Source: Paludibacter sp. UBA6032 (GTDB taxonomy: Bacteria > Bacteroidota > Bacteroidia > Bacteroidales > Paludibacteraceae). Taken from it: a DNA stretch of 64,000 nucleotides. Of the stretch, positions 16,682 to 27,242 are shown one piece after another (the first letter of the stretch is position 1; each line of letters opens with the position of its first letter). Where the stretch lies: positions 115,172 through 179,171 of the forward strand of contig DIZI01000025.1 in the NCBI GenBank assembly GCA_002427885.1, written 5' to 3'. The notes beneath the pieces are model-generated. The model saw only the letters and a list, made by a program, of their open reading frames with translations. It was not told the origin of the DNA and did no database searches. The position numbers and the translations under genes were made by a program.

Positions 16682-19417
16682 ATGAAATTCAGAAGTTTAG
16701 TTTTATTTATTGTGTTGTTGATGGTTCATGATACCTCCAGTGAGAATATTAATATTTTCAGTTATCCCAATGCATCAAACCGGGTTATTTTTGGGACTGA
16801 AATGTTGTCTAAATCACTGAAGAACAATGGTTATACCGTTGAAAATAAAGTCAACAAACTGGAATCTTCAAATGAAAAATCGATCATTGTCATAGAAAAA
16901 AACGATCCTGCGTTAAAATCTATCCTGAAACAATTAAACATTCAGTTGCCTGATTCTATGAAAAAAGAAGGTTTTTTCATAGAATCAAAGAACAACACCA
17001 CGCTTATTTGCGGTTCCGATGGTAATGGTGCAATTTATGGTTGCCGCGAAATCATCGACCGCCTCCAAAACGAAAAGAAACTCGATTTACCCGTTTCCTT
17101 CACCGATGCTCCGGAAATGGTGATGCGCGGAACATGTATTGGTATGCAAAAACCGACTTACCTGTCGGGTCGCACGGTGTACGAATATCCTTATACGCCC
17201 GAAACTTTTCCCTGGTTTTACGATAAAAAACAATGGATTGAATACCTCGACATGCTGGTGGAAAACCGCATGAATTCCCTGTATTTGTGGAACGGGCATC
17301 CATTTGCGTCATTGGTACGGTTGAAAGATTATCCTTTTGCGGTGGAAGTGAGCGATGAAACGTTTAAAAAGAACGAAGAAATTTATTCATTCCTCACAAA
17401 AGAAGCCGATCGTCGGGGAATTTTTGTAATACAAATGTTCTACAACATCATTGTTTCGAAACCTTTTGCCGAACATTATGGCATTAAAACGCAGGATCGC
17501 AACCGTCCTATTTCGCCATTAATCAGCGATTACACCCGAAAGAGTATTGCAGCATTTGTTCAAAAATATCCAAATGTGGGGCTCCTGATTACGCTCGGCG
17601 AGGCCATGGATACCTATGAAGATGATGTGAACTGGTTTACAAAAACCATTATTCCCGGGGTTAAAGACGGCCTGAAAGCGTTGGGCCGAACCGACGAGCC
17701 ACCGATTATTCTGCGTGCTCACGACACGGATGCAAAATTGGATATTACGGCTGCTAAACCATTGTATAAGAACTTGTATACTATGAATAAGTACACCGGC
17801 GAAAGTCTCACAACTTACGAACCGGGCGGTCCCTGGTCACAAACCGATAGGGACCTGAGTCAGCTCGGACCGGTTTTTATCAGCAATGTACATATTTTGG
17901 CTAATCTGGAGCCATGGCGTTACGGTTCCCCTGATTTTATTCGGAAAGTAGTGATTGCGATGCAAAATATTCAGGGTGCCAACGGATTGCATTTGTATCC
18001 GCAGGCTTCGTACTGGGACTATCCATACACAGCTGATAGACTGCCCGATGGAGGCCGCTTGAAACAAATAGACCGTGACTGGATATGGAACAAAGCCTGG
18101 GCACGGTATGCGTGGAATTGCCATCGTGACAGAAAGGATGAAATTAAATATTGGGATCAGCAATTAGGTGATTATTACGGAATTAATGACCGTGATGCGC
18201 GTAAAATTCAGGAAGCATACGATCAGTCCGGTGAAATTGCGCCTAAATTAATACGCCGGTTCGGAATTACAGAGGGAAATCGCCAGACTTTGTTACTTGG
18301 CATGTTTATGAGCCAGTTGGTTAACCCGTATAAATACAAGATTTACCCCGGTTTTTACGAAAGTTGCGGACCTGTTGGCGAAAAACTGATTGAATACGTT
18401 GAAAAAGAATGGAAACACCAACCACATGTGGGTGAATTGCCCCCCGATATTATTGCTCAGGTAATTGCGCACGGTGACAAAGCTGTGTCTGCCATTGATT
18501 CGGTGGAAGGTAAGGTGACTAAAAATAACGCTGAATTTGAACGGCTTCGCAACGATATGCATTGCTATCGCGAATTTGCCTATTTTTTCAATAATAAAGT
18601 GAAAGCAGCCAAATTAGTTCTTGATTACCAATGGGGAAAAGATGTGAAAAATCTGGATGCAGCCATTCCATTCCTCGAAAAAAGTCTGGAACATTACAGC
18701 AAACTGGTGGATTTGACAAAAGATCATTATCTTTACGCAAACAGCATGCAAACTTCCCAACGCCGCATTCCGATTGGAGGAGATAACGGCAAAAATAAAA
18801 CATGGGCGGAGATGTTGGTACATTATCAAAAAGAACTGGTTAATTATAAAAACAATCTGGCTTTGTTGAAAGCAAAACTGAATGGTGGAATCTCAATGCC
18901 GGTTATAATTTCAGCATTACCAGTTGCCAATGTAAAATTAATCAGTGATATTTCGCAAGTAAAACTTGCTCCCGGAGTTTCACTTTATACAAATGTTGAA
19001 TCAATCATTGAAGACATTGCTCCTGAACTAAAAGGATTGAATGCCTTTCAGTTAAACTCGGATTTGCAATCGGAAAACGGAACAACCCTTGAATTTGAAA
19101 ACGCTGAACCTGTAAAATTACTGGTTGGATTTTTCAGGGATGATCAGAAAAAATTTGCAAAAGCTCCAACCCTGGAAACCGATGCTGCAGCAAATTTATA
19201 CGGTCAGGCCGATCCGGTTTTGACTAATGCGTTACAGGTTGATGATTTACCGGCGGTAAATGTTCATGCTTACAGTTTTAAAGCAGGTAAAAATAAATTG
19301 TTGCTGCCAAAGGGAATGTGTCTGATACTTGGGTTTACTACCGGTGAAATAAAACAACGGAATGTTGGTTTAGCAGGAACAGGCGATGAAGAAACCATGG
19401 ATTGGATGTTTTATTAA
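16682..19417 (+). CDS. Secreted alpha-glucuronidase-like (GH67/GH20-type) hydrolase
   Basis: A 911-residue protein with a signal peptide, an N-terminal alpha/beta domain to about residue 135 like the accessory domain shared by GH67 and GH20 enzymes (IFGTEMLSKSLKNNGY, then CGSDGNGAIYGCREIIDRL), a TIM-barrel-like centre, and an alpha-helical plus beta C-terminal part. Acidic barrel motifs such as LITLGEAMDTYEDD and ILANLEPWRYG are candidate active-site segments. An activity on uronic-acid-bearing pectin would fit the neighbours, but I cannot assign a CAZy family from sequence alone. It has its own perfect sigma-type promoter. The genes to 24383 may follow in the same transcript. Confidence 0.65.
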   Translation: MKFRSLVLFIVLLMVHDTSSENINIFSYPNASNRVIFGTEMLSKSLKNNGYTVENKVNKLESSNEKSIIVIEKNDPALKSILKQLNIQLPDSMKKEGFFIESKNNTTLICGSDGNGAIYGCREIIDRLQNEKKLDLPVSFTDAPEMVMRGTCIGMQKPTYLSGRTVYEYPYTPETFPWFYDKKQWIEYLDMLVENRMNSLYLWNGHPFASLVRLKDYPFAVEVSDETFKKNEEIYSFLTKEADRRGIFVIQMFYNIIVSKPFAEHYGIKTQDRNRPISPLISDYTRKSIAAFVQKYPNVGLLITLGEAMDTYEDDVNWFTKTIIPGVKDGLKALGRTDEPPIILRAHDTDAKLDITAAKPLYKNLYTMNKYTGESLTTYEPGGPWSQTDRDLSQLGPVFISNVHILANLEPWRYGSPDFIRKVVIAMQNIQGANGLHLYPQASYWDYPYTADRLPDGGRLKQIDRDWIWNKAWARYAWNCHRDRKDEIKYWDQQLGDYYGINDRDARKIQEAYDQSGEIAPKLIRRFGITEGNRQTLLLGMFMSQLVNPYKYKIYPGFYESCGPVGEKLIEYVEKEWKHQPHVGELPPDIIAQVIAHGDKAVSAIDSVEGKVTKNNAEFERLRNDMHCYREFAYFFNNKVKAAKLVLDYQWGKDVKNLDAAIPFLEKSLEHYSKLVDLTKDHYLYANSMQTSQRRIPIGGDNGKNKTWAEMLVHYQKELVNYKNNLALLKAKLNGGISMPVIISALPVANVKLISDISQVKLAPGVSLYTNVESIIEDIAPELKGLNAFQLNSDLQSENGTTLEFENAEPVKLLVGFFRDDQKKFAKAPTLETDAAANLYGQADPVLTNALQVDDLPAVNVHAYSFKAGKNKLLLPKGMCLILGFTTGEIKQRNVGLAGTGDEETMDWMFY

Positions 19418-19446
19418 ACCACTGACCCCTTAAAGGGAGATTTTAG
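19418..19446 (+). repeat. CCCCTAA-type repeat, degenerate
   Basis: GACCCCTTAAAGGGAG at the gene junction; a weakened copy of the CCCCTAAAGGGG family. Confidence 0.55.
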
Positions 19447-19480
19447 TACCATAATAACAGAATTAATCTTGTGGAAGCTT

Positions 19481-20182
19481 ATGAATAACCGCTATAAAAC
19501 CGGACCTTTTATCCTGATTTGTTTCTGCTTTATCAATCTTCATGCTCAAATATCCAACGACAGTACTGTAAATGATATCGATGGCAATGTGTACAAAACA
19601 ATAAGAATTGGGACGCAGGTTTGGATGGCAAAAAACCTACGTACAATGCATTACCGCAACGGAGATCCAATTCTGACTACTGTTCCTGATAAATTGGATT
19701 ATTCGGCTGAAACTACACCAAAATACCAGTTTGTTTACGGCAATGATGAGAAAAATGCAGCTATTTATGGTAGACTTTATACCTGGTACGCAACAACAGA
19801 TAGAAGGAATATTTGTCCTGTTGGCTGGCATATTCCAACAATTGATGAATTTAAAATACTGGATGAATACCTGGGTGGAAAGATGAAAGCCATAGGAAAA
19901 TTAAAAGCAACCGGAACAGAATACTGGAAAAGTCCGAATTCGGATGCGACTAACGAAAGCGGGTTTAATGGTTTGCCCGGAGGATGGCGTGCGGCTAAAG
20001 GACATTATGGTGCATTGGGGAAATATGGTCATTGGTGGTGCTCCAACCGACAAACTGAGGGGTATGCCTTCAGAATGTTTTTGTCGTTCGACGAATCCTG
20101 TTATAAAAATCATCTGGGTTCATCCGACCCTCAAAACGCATGGTCGGTTCGTTGTGTAAAGGATTATACCCCTAATCCCTAA
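19481..20182 (+). CDS. FISUMP-domain secreted protein
   Basis: A 233-residue secreted protein made almost entirely of the Fibrobacter succinogenes major paralogous domain. Diagnostic parts are DGNVYKTIRIGTQVWMAKNL, GRLYTWYA, CPVGWHIPTIDEFKIL, SGFNGLPGGWR and a C-terminal SVRCVKD. The ATG at 19481 opens onto the signal peptide (cleavage near LHAQ); the longer frame would need a TTG at 19469. The domain's biochemical role is unknown; it is common in surface proteins of Bacteroidota and Fibrobacteres. The final residues (TPNP) and stop are coded by a CCCCTAA repeat. Confidence 0.85.
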   Translation: MNNRYKTGPFILICFCFINLHAQISNDSTVNDIDGNVYKTIRIGTQVWMAKNLRTMHYRNGDPILTTVPDKLDYSAETTPKYQFVYGNDEKNAAIYGRLYTWYATTDRRNICPVGWHIPTIDEFKILDEYLGGKMKAIGKLKATGTEYWKSPNSDATNESGFNGLPGGWRAAKGHYGALGKYGHWWCSNRQTEGYAFRMFLSFDESCYKNHLGSSDPQNAWSVRCVKDYTPNP

Positions 20183-20196
20183 AGGGGAATAAAAAA
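20168..20196 (+). repeat. CCCCTAA-type repeat overlapping a gene end
   Basis: ACCCCTAATCCCTAAAGGGG plus an A-rich tail. It codes the last four residues and stop of the FISUMP gene. Confidence 0.75.
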
Positions 20197-20213
20197 TCAT
20201 GTAAAGTGCTTTT

Positions 20214-23200
20214 ATGAAAAATACATACTTTCTATTTATACTTTTCCTTTCTACAATTTTATCCGCTCAGGAAGTTTCCCAAACTAAAATGGCGGAGATT
20301 TACGAACAGGTAAAAACTCCGTATAAATATGGACTTGTCGTTGCTCCAACAGATAATTATCATAAAATGGATTGCCCGACTGTTTTCAGAAAAGCTGGAA
20401 AATGGTACATGACATTTGTAATTTATAATGGAAAAGAAGGCAATGATGGACGTGGTTACGAAACGTGGATGGCTGAAAGTGAAGATCTTTTGAAATGGGA
20501 CATTAAAGGTAGAATTCTTTCATTTCGTGAAGGAACATGGGATATGAATCAGCGAGGAGGTTTCCCGGCTTTGCCGGACATGACATGGGGAGGAAGCTAT
20601 GAATTGCAGCCCTACAAAGGCAAATACTGGATGACCTATATCGGTGGCCCTACTACTGGTTACGAAGCCGGCCCGCTAAGCATTGGTTTGGCCTGGACAG
20701 ATCCAAAAAATCTGGGAAAAGCCGTTGAATGGCAATCGGCGGATAAACCAATACTTTCCAATAAAGACAAAGATGCTCAATGGTTTGAAAATCTAATTCA
20801 GTACAAAAGTACCATATATTGGGATAAAGAGAAAACATTAGGATCTCAGTTTGTCATGTTTTACAATGCGGGAGGTATTAACCCTGAAACCAAACTGAAA
20901 GGAGAACGTATCGGCATTGCACTTTCGAATGATTTAAAAACATGGAAACGCTACCCCGGCAATCCTGTTTTTGCGCACGAAATTCAGGGAATGATTACCG
21001 GTGATGCCCAGATTCAACAGTTTGGAAATTTATACGTTATGTTTTATTTCTCTGCATTTAATACGAATAAGCCATATAAAGCCTATAACACTTTTGCTTG
21101 CAGTTACGATTTGATTCATTGGTCTGATTGGAAGGGTGATGATTTAATTATTCCATCTAAAAAATACGACGATTTATTTGCCCATAAAAGTGATCTGATC
21201 AATTACAAAGGCGTTGTTTATCATTTTTATTGTGCTGTTGATAAATTTAATCAACGGGGAATCGGCGTTGCCACCAGCAAACCAATGGGCCGTTCGGAAG
21301 TGAATTTTCCTGCGCCGGAAATCAAAGAACGCCGAACCATTGTAAATCTGGACAGAGATTGGAAAACATGGTTGAACAAAGACACGCTAAAAGTAAATAT
21401 TCCTCATAACTGGGACGATTATTACGGTTACCGTCAGCTTACACACGGAAATCTGCATGGAACAGCAACTTATTCTAAGACTTTTACAGCACCTGATGCT
21501 GGTACAAATAAAGAATATTTCCTGCGTTTCGAAGGAGTTGGAACGTATGCAACGGTAATATTGAACGGCAAAAATTTTGGGAGGTTTTTAAGTGGGAGAA
21601 CAACATTTACAATCGATGTAACTGATGCGATCAAACCCGGTGAAGCAAACCAATTGATCGTGATTGCCGAACACCCAGCTATGATTTCGGATATGCCGTG
21701 GGTGTGTGGCGGATGTTCGTCTGAAACCGGCTTTAGCGAAGGTTCACAGCCGCTGGGCATTTTTCGTCCGGTGGTGTTGGAAGTGACCGACGATATTCGC
21801 ATCGAACCTTTTGGAGTTCATATATGGAACAATGACAAAGCCGATTCGGTATTTATTGAAACGGAAATAAAAAATTATTCCGATAAAGCAGCTGAAATTG
21901 AAGTGGTTAATAAGTTGAATAACGATGATGGGATAGGCGTTTTCCGTTTAGCAGAAAAAATCAAACTGGAGGCAGGCGATACGAAAATTATAAAACAATC
22001 GTCTCCAATTACACATCCGAAACTGTGGAGTACAGAGGATCCCTATTTGTATAAACTGGCTTCAATGATTAAGCGGGACACAAAAACCACCGACGAAATC
22101 ACAACCGAATATGGAATCAGAACTGTCAGTTGGCCGGTAAAACGCAACGATGGCGATGGACGTTTTTATCTGAACGGAAAACCTGTTTTTATCAATGGAA
22201 CCTGCGAATATGAGCATCTTTTGGGACAATCGCATGCTTTTTCAGACGAACAAATTGCATCGCGTGTGAAACAAATTGAATCAGCCGGATTTAATGCGTT
22301 TCGCGATGCACATCAACCGCACAACCTGCTTTACCAGAAATATTGGGACGAAGACGGCATTCTTTTCTGGCCGCAATTTTCGGCACATATCTGGTACGAT
22401 ACGCCTGAATTTCGTTCCAATTTTAAAACATTGCTTCGCCAGTGGGTGAAAGAACGTCGCAATTCGCCTTCGCTTATCATGTGGGGTTTGCAAAACGAGA
22501 GCGTGTTGCCTAAAGATTTTGCGGAAGAATGCAGCAATATTATTCGCGAAATGGATCCGACAACCAAGACAATGCGTGTGATTACGACTTGCAATGGTGG
22601 CACTGGAACCGATTGGAACGTGGTTCAAAATTGGAGTGGAACGTATGGTGCTAATATTGATAATTACGGACATGAACTGGCACAACCCGACCAATTGCTG
22701 AACGGAGAATACGGAGCATGGCGAAGTATTGGTTTTCATACCGAACCTGTTTCCTTTGATCCAAATGGAAAATGGAGCGAAAATCACATGTGTCAAATAC
22801 TTGAGACTAAAATAAAATTGGCAGAATCGGTAAAGGACAGTGTTTGCGGACAATTTCAGTGGGTTTTCAGTTCGCATGATAATCCCGGAAGACGTCAGCC
22901 CGACGAAGGTTATCGTGTTATTGATAAAATAGGTCCGTTCAATTACAAAGGATTGGTTACGCCCTGGGAACAACCTACTGATGTCTATTATATGTATCGG
23001 GCTAATTATGTATCGGCAAAAAAAGATCCCATGGTGTATATTGTTTCACATACCTGGCCGGGCAGATTTCAAAAAAGAAGTCGGGCAACAATAGAAGTTT
23101 ACAGCAATTGTGACAGCGTGAAACTATATAATGATGCTACCAACGATAATTATCTGGGTAAAAAGAAAAACAATGGGATTGGAACCCATTTTATGTGGGA

Positions 23201-24383
23201 AAATCGCGATATACGCTATAATGTGCTGCGGGCAGTTGGTTTTTATGCTGGAAAGCCTGTGGCCGATGATGTAATTGTTTTGAATCATCTAGAAAAAGCG
23301 CCGCATTTTGATGCTCTTTACCATGAGAGTGCAACTCAAAGTCGCGCCCTCATTAAAGCTGAACCGGGCTATAATTATATCTATCGGGTGAATTGCGGTG
23401 GCGATGCTTATACCGACGAATTCGGACAAAACTGGACCAAAGACGATAGTACTTTTTCCCGTTCATGGGCGGCAGATTTCAAAGACCTGAATCCCTATCA
23501 AGCCAGCGAAGGGATAACAAATGATCCGATACACGGTGTCCGCGACTGGGCGTTGTTCGGTCATTTCCGCTTTGGACGTCATAAACTGAATTATCATTTT
23601 ACCGTACCGGACGGTCGTTACCGCATGGAACTTTATTTTACCGAACCCTGGCACGGAACCGGCGGTGGGATTGGAACCGATTGTGAAGGCTTGCGTATTT
23701 TTGATGTGGCGGTTAATGATTCTGTCGTGTTGAATGACCTTGATATATGGGCGGAAAGCGGACATGATGGTGCTTTAAAAAAAGTGGTTTATGCCAATGT
23801 AACAAACAGAAAACTAGTCATTTCCTTCCCCGAAGTAAAAGCCGGACAAGCCGTTATTTCTGCCATTGCCATTGCTTCAACCGATATGTCAGTCAAACCG
23901 GTTCAGCATCAGGAAACTTCGTGGTCTTGGAAATCAGCTGATCAAAATATATTGGAAAAAACATCAAAAGAAATGCTTCCCGAAGATAAAAATGCCCGTT
24001 TAAGCACCATGTATGAAGCAGAAAAATCAGTTTTGAAAGGCAAATTTGAGAAAATAATTGTGAAAGACAAAGTAGGTGTGAAATTTGAAAAAGGAATTTT
24101 GAATTCCATTCAATGGAATATTTCCACGGGATTGGCCCAAATTTACGCGCTTCGTTTCAATTATATGAACACCTGTGGAAAGCCCATTAAAGTAAGATTG
24201 CAATTGATTGCCGCCAGTGGAATGATGTTGAAAAACGATGAAATTACATTTCCCGAAACTGTTGAAAAATGGAAGCAGATAAGCACTACCACCGGATCAT
24301 ACATTAATGCCGGTAGTTATCGCGTGATAATTTCAGGAGAAAATTTGGCCGGATTGGCTTTTGAATCGCTGGAAGTGCAGTAA
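20214..24383 (+). CDS. Multimodular GH43-like + GH2 + malectin-like secreted enzyme
   Basis: A 1389-residue secreted protein with at least four modules. Residues 20-370 form a five-bladed-propeller GH43-like domain (MDCPTVFRKAGKWYMTFV, GDAQIQQFGNLYVMFYF). Residues about 380-960 are a GH2 enzyme: sugar-binding and immunoglobulin-like domains, then a TIM barrel with acid/base Glu762 in WGLQNES and nucleophile Glu832 in LLNGEYGAW. Residues about 1065-1215 resemble a malectin carbohydrate-binding domain (NCGGDAYTDEFGQ). A further beta-sandwich follows to the end. Two catalytic folds on one chain imply sequential removal of two neighbouring sugars, or binding by a propeller that has lost activity. 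The GH43 acid/base set is not obvious. It follows the FISUMP gene by 31 bp. Confidence 0.82.
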   Translation: MKNTYFLFILFLSTILSAQEVSQTKMAEIYEQVKTPYKYGLVVAPTDNYHKMDCPTVFRKAGKWYMTFVIYNGKEGNDGRGYETWMAESEDLLKWDIKGRILSFREGTWDMNQRGGFPALPDMTWGGSYELQPYKGKYWMTYIGGPTTGYEAGPLSIGLAWTDPKNLGKAVEWQSADKPILSNKDKDAQWFENLIQYKSTIYWDKEKTLGSQFVMFYNAGGINPETKLKGERIGIALSNDLKTWKRYPGNPVFAHEIQGMITGDAQIQQFGNLYVMFYFSAFNTNKPYKAYNTFACSYDLIHWSDWKGDDLIIPSKKYDDLFAHKSDLINYKGVVYHFYCAVDKFNQRGIGVATSKPMGRSEVNFPAPEIKERRTIVNLDRDWKTWLNKDTLKVNIPHNWDDYYGYRQLTHGNLHGTATYSKTFTAPDAGTNKEYFLRFEGVGTYATVILNGKNFGRFLSGRTTFTIDVTDAIKPGEANQLIVIAEHPAMISDMPWVCGGCSSETGFSEGSQPLGIFRPVVLEVTDDIRIEPFGVHIWNNDKADSVFIETEIKNYSDKAAEIEVVNKLNNDDGIGVFRLAEKIKLEAGDTKIIKQSSPITHPKLWSTEDPYLYKLASMIKRDTKTTDEITTEYGIRTVSWPVKRNDGDGRFYLNGKPVFINGTCEYEHLLGQSHAFSDEQIASRVKQIESAGFNAFRDAHQPHNLLYQKYWDEDGILFWPQFSAHIWYDTPEFRSNFKTLLRQWVKERRNSPSLIMWGLQNESVLPKDFAEECSNIIREMDPTTKTMRVITTCNGGTGTDWNVVQNWSGTYGANIDNYGHELAQPDQLLNGEYGAWRSIGFHTEPVSFDPNGKWSENHMCQILETKIKLAESVKDSVCGQFQWVFSSHDNPGRRQPDEGYRVIDKIGPFNYKGLVTPWEQPTDVYYMYRANYVSAKKDPMVYIVSHTWPGRFQKRSRATIEVYSNCDSVKLYNDATNDNYLGKKKNNGIGTHFMWENRDIRYNVLRAVGFYAGKPVADDVIVLNHLEKAPHFDALYHESATQSRALIKAEPGYNYIYRVNCGGDAYTDEFGQNWTKDDSTFSRSWAADFKDLNPYQASEGITNDPIHGVRDWALFGHFRFGRHKLNYHFTVPDGRYRMELYFTEPWHGTGGGIGTDCEGLRIFDVAVNDSVVLNDLDIWAESGHDGALKKVVYANVTNRKLVISFPEVKAGQAVISAIAIASTDMSVKPVQHQETSWSWKSADQNILEKTSKEMLPEDKNARLSTMYEAEKSVLKGKFEKIIVKDKVGVKFEKGILNSIQWNISTGLAQIYALRFNYMNTCGKPIKVRLQLIAASGMMLKNDEITFPETVEKWKQISTTTGSYINAGSYRVIISGENLAGLAFESLEVQ

Positions 24384-24494
24384 ACAACTGACAAATAGCA
24401 AATTTCACAGTCAGAACATCAATTTGTTTTGTTGTTGATATTTAGAATGTTCTTTATTTGCAAATCATATTACCTTAAATTTCAAATACAATAC

Positions 24495-27224
24495 ATGAAA
24501 ATCACTACCCAAATCAGATCTTGTTTGATCATTTTATTTTTTACATTGCCAATAGCCTTATTTGCAGATAGCAATAAAATAATTATCAGTGAATTTATGG
24601 CAGTCAACTCCAATAACATAACAGATGAAGATGGAGAACATTCCGATTGGCTTGAAATATATAACAATACCGATAGTACCATTAATCTTGGTGGTTGGTA
24701 TCTGACCGATAAAGCTGAGAATCTGAAAGAATGGCAATTCCCGTCCATCACCATCCCAAAAAGTGGATATAAGATTATTTTTGCTTCCGGGAAAGACCGC
24801 CGAAATCCGGTAAACAACCTGCATACAAACTTTAAGCTTTCCGGTTCCGGCGAATTTTTGGCTATTTGTGAACCTGACACAACTATTTCATTTTCATACA
24901 ATCCATTATTCCCTGCTCAGCGTCAGGATGTTTCTTTCGGAATCTATCAGGGACAACAGGTGTTTTTTACAACCGCAACTCCCGGAGCTGAAAATGTTTT
25001 CGGCAGTTTACCCTTTGCACCAAATTTCAGTGTTAACCGTGGCTTCTTCAAAACGGCTTTTGATGTAACACTCACTTTGCCGGGTGGCGATGGACAAATT
25101 TATTTTACCACAAACGGAACCCGCCCCACCAAAACAACAGGAACTCTTTATTCTGCACCAATTCATATTCCAACCACAACTTCTTTAAGTGCAGTTACTA
25201 TTAATTCGGAAGGGTTAAGTAGTGAAATAATTACCAACTCGTACATTTTTTTAGCAGCTGTCGTAACCCAACCAACGAATCCGGCGGGATATCCAACCAA
25301 CTGGAAACAGGCTGCAAGTTCTACTACAATAACTGCTGACTATCAAATGGATCCGGATGTTTGTCAAAGCAATGATTATAAAAACTTAATGGAAACGGCT
25401 CTTACTTCCATTCCGACCATGGATATTGTGACTGATATTAAGTATTTATTTTCGGATGTAAATGATGCGACAAATGGAGGAATTTATATTTATACCGGAA
25501 AACCAAGTGGCCTAGGAGTTGATTGGGTTAGACCAACTTCTGCAGAGTATTTTGATCCTTCATCCGGAAAACAATTTCAAATTAACTGCCAACTTAAATT
25601 ACACGGTGGAAATAGTCGTAATCCCGGAAATTGTCCGAAACACGGCTTCGAACTGGCTTTTAAATCATCATACGGTCCTTCCAAACTGAATTTTGATGTG
25701 TTTGAAGGAAAAAAATCGGTAAAAGAATTCAATTCATTAGTGCTGCGTGGTGGTTACAATTATACATGGGTGAAAAATTCTGCGGCTCAACAAAGTATGG
25801 CTCAGTATATTCAGGATTCGTGGACTAAAACTACCCAGCTTGACATGGGACACCCTTCAGCACACGAACGTTTTGTTCATTTATATATCAATGGGTTATA
25901 CTGGGGATTATATAACCTGACCGAACAATATGACGATGATTTTATGGAATCGTATCTGGGTGGAGATAAAACTCAATTTGATGTAATTAAAGAGCAACAG
26001 TACGGATATCCAGGAGTAACAGTACCAACGGCAGGAACTTTTACTGCCTGGGTCGATTTACTTGGTCAGGTACAAACCAACAACATTGCCAACAATATCA
26101 ATTACCAAAAAATACAGGGGAAAAATGCTGATGGTTCTGTTAATGCAGCCTATTCAAATTTGCTAGATGTTGATAATTACATCGATTATATGTTGATTAA
26201 TTACTATTTGGGTAATTTGGATTGGGATAAAAATAACTGGGATGCAGGTCGTAACCGTGTTACAAATGCAGAAGGATTCAAATTCTTCTGTTGGGATGCA
26301 GAAACAACCATGACTAATATTAGCGAAAATATTGTAAGTAAATCAATGACATCGAACAATCCATCTAATTTCCTGCAATATCTTGTTAAGAATGCTGATT
26401 TTAAAGTATTGCTTGCCGATAAAATTCAGGAAAATTTGCTGAATGCCGGAGGTGTTCTTACACCTTCAGTTGCTGCTGTACGTTACAATAAGCTGGCCGA
26501 TGAAATTGATATGGCAATTATTGGTGAATCTGCACGTTGGGGTGATTGGTTCAATAATTCAGTACCTTATACCAAAAATGATCACTGGCTACCACGTAAA
26601 CTAGATTTGTTGAATAATTATTTCCCTTTCAGATCCGATACTGTGCTTATGCAATTACGTGAAGCCGGATATTTCCCGTCAGTTGATGCTCCTGTTTTCA
26701 CCAATAGCGGAGACACAATTTCTGCTCCGATAAATCTTGGAATGAGCTCAAACAAAGGAACGATTTACTACACGCTTGATGGCAGCAATCCGCGAACTTC
26801 GGTTACAGGAGCAATTAGCACTACTGCCAGGATTTATTCAGCAACCATAAATATTGGAAGTAGTACGACTGTAAAAGCCAGAGCGAAAACCAGCAGTGAG
26901 TGGTCGGCTATTACCGAAGCAACATTTATTTATGACAGTTCAAATGCCATTAAAAATTTGTCGGCTGAGCAACTTGCCTGCAGCAGTTATCCAAATCCGT
27001 TTAGTGATCAAACACAAATTCAATTCACTTTACCAAATGCAGGAAATTTGCAGGTTGACATTTACAATGTAGACGGTCGTCTGGTTCATCAATTGTTTAA
27101 AGGAAATGCTTTGGGTGGAACACAAAAACTGTTTTGGTCTCCATCAGGCAATAAAAATGGAGTATTTATTTGCAGGATAAATTATCTGGGACAATATTAT
27201 TACCTGAAATTAATAAAGAAATAA
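24495..27224 (+). CDS. CotH-kinase-like surface protein with lamin-tail and T9SS domains
   Basis: A 909-residue secreted protein. The ATG at 24495 precedes a clean signal peptide; the longer frame to 24429 has no support. Order of domains: lamin-tail domain (IIISEFMAVNSNNITDEDGE, residues about 28-140), a chitobiase C-terminal-type strand module (GQIYFTTNGTRPT), a CotH kinase-like domain (LHGGNSRNPGNCPKHGFEL, HLYINGLYWGLYNLTEQYDD, NYYLGNLDWDKNNW, FFCWDAE), a second GTIYYTLDGSNPRT module, and a C-terminal T9SS sorting domain beginning SSYPNPFSD. CotH proteins phosphorylate secreted protein targets in spore formers; in Bacteroidota the role is unknown. A terminator follows. Confidence 0.85.
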   Translation: MKITTQIRSCLIILFFTLPIALFADSNKIIISEFMAVNSNNITDEDGEHSDWLEIYNNTDSTINLGGWYLTDKAENLKEWQFPSITIPKSGYKIIFASGKDRRNPVNNLHTNFKLSGSGEFLAICEPDTTISFSYNPLFPAQRQDVSFGIYQGQQVFFTTATPGAENVFGSLPFAPNFSVNRGFFKTAFDVTLTLPGGDGQIYFTTNGTRPTKTTGTLYSAPIHIPTTTSLSAVTINSEGLSSEIITNSYIFLAAVVTQPTNPAGYPTNWKQAASSTTITADYQMDPDVCQSNDYKNLMETALTSIPTMDIVTDIKYLFSDVNDATNGGIYIYTGKPSGLGVDWVRPTSAEYFDPSSGKQFQINCQLKLHGGNSRNPGNCPKHGFELAFKSSYGPSKLNFDVFEGKKSVKEFNSLVLRGGYNYTWVKNSAAQQSMAQYIQDSWTKTTQLDMGHPSAHERFVHLYINGLYWGLYNLTEQYDDDFMESYLGGDKTQFDVIKEQQYGYPGVTVPTAGTFTAWVDLLGQVQTNNIANNINYQKIQGKNADGSVNAAYSNLLDVDNYIDYMLINYYLGNLDWDKNNWDAGRNRVTNAEGFKFFCWDAETTMTNISENIVSKSMTSNNPSNFLQYLVKNADFKVLLADKIQENLLNAGGVLTPSVAAVRYNKLADEIDMAIIGESARWGDWFNNSVPYTKNDHWLPRKLDLLNNYFPFRSDTVLMQLREAGYFPSVDAPVFTNSGDTISAPINLGMSSNKGTIYYTLDGSNPRTSVTGAISTTARIYSATINIGSSTTVKARAKTSSEWSAITEATFIYDSSNAIKNLSAEQLACSSYPNPFSDQTQIQFTLPNAGNLQVDIYNVDGRLVHQLFKGNALGGTQKLFWSPSGNKNGVFICRINYLGQYYYLKLIKK

Positions 27225-27242
27225 CTAAAGATAGATATTTTA

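Noticed and set aside
22281..22973. A 230-codon minus-strand open frame
   Set aside because: It is antisense to the catalytic part of the GH43-GH2 gene, whose motifs are clear; no domain or promoter supports it.
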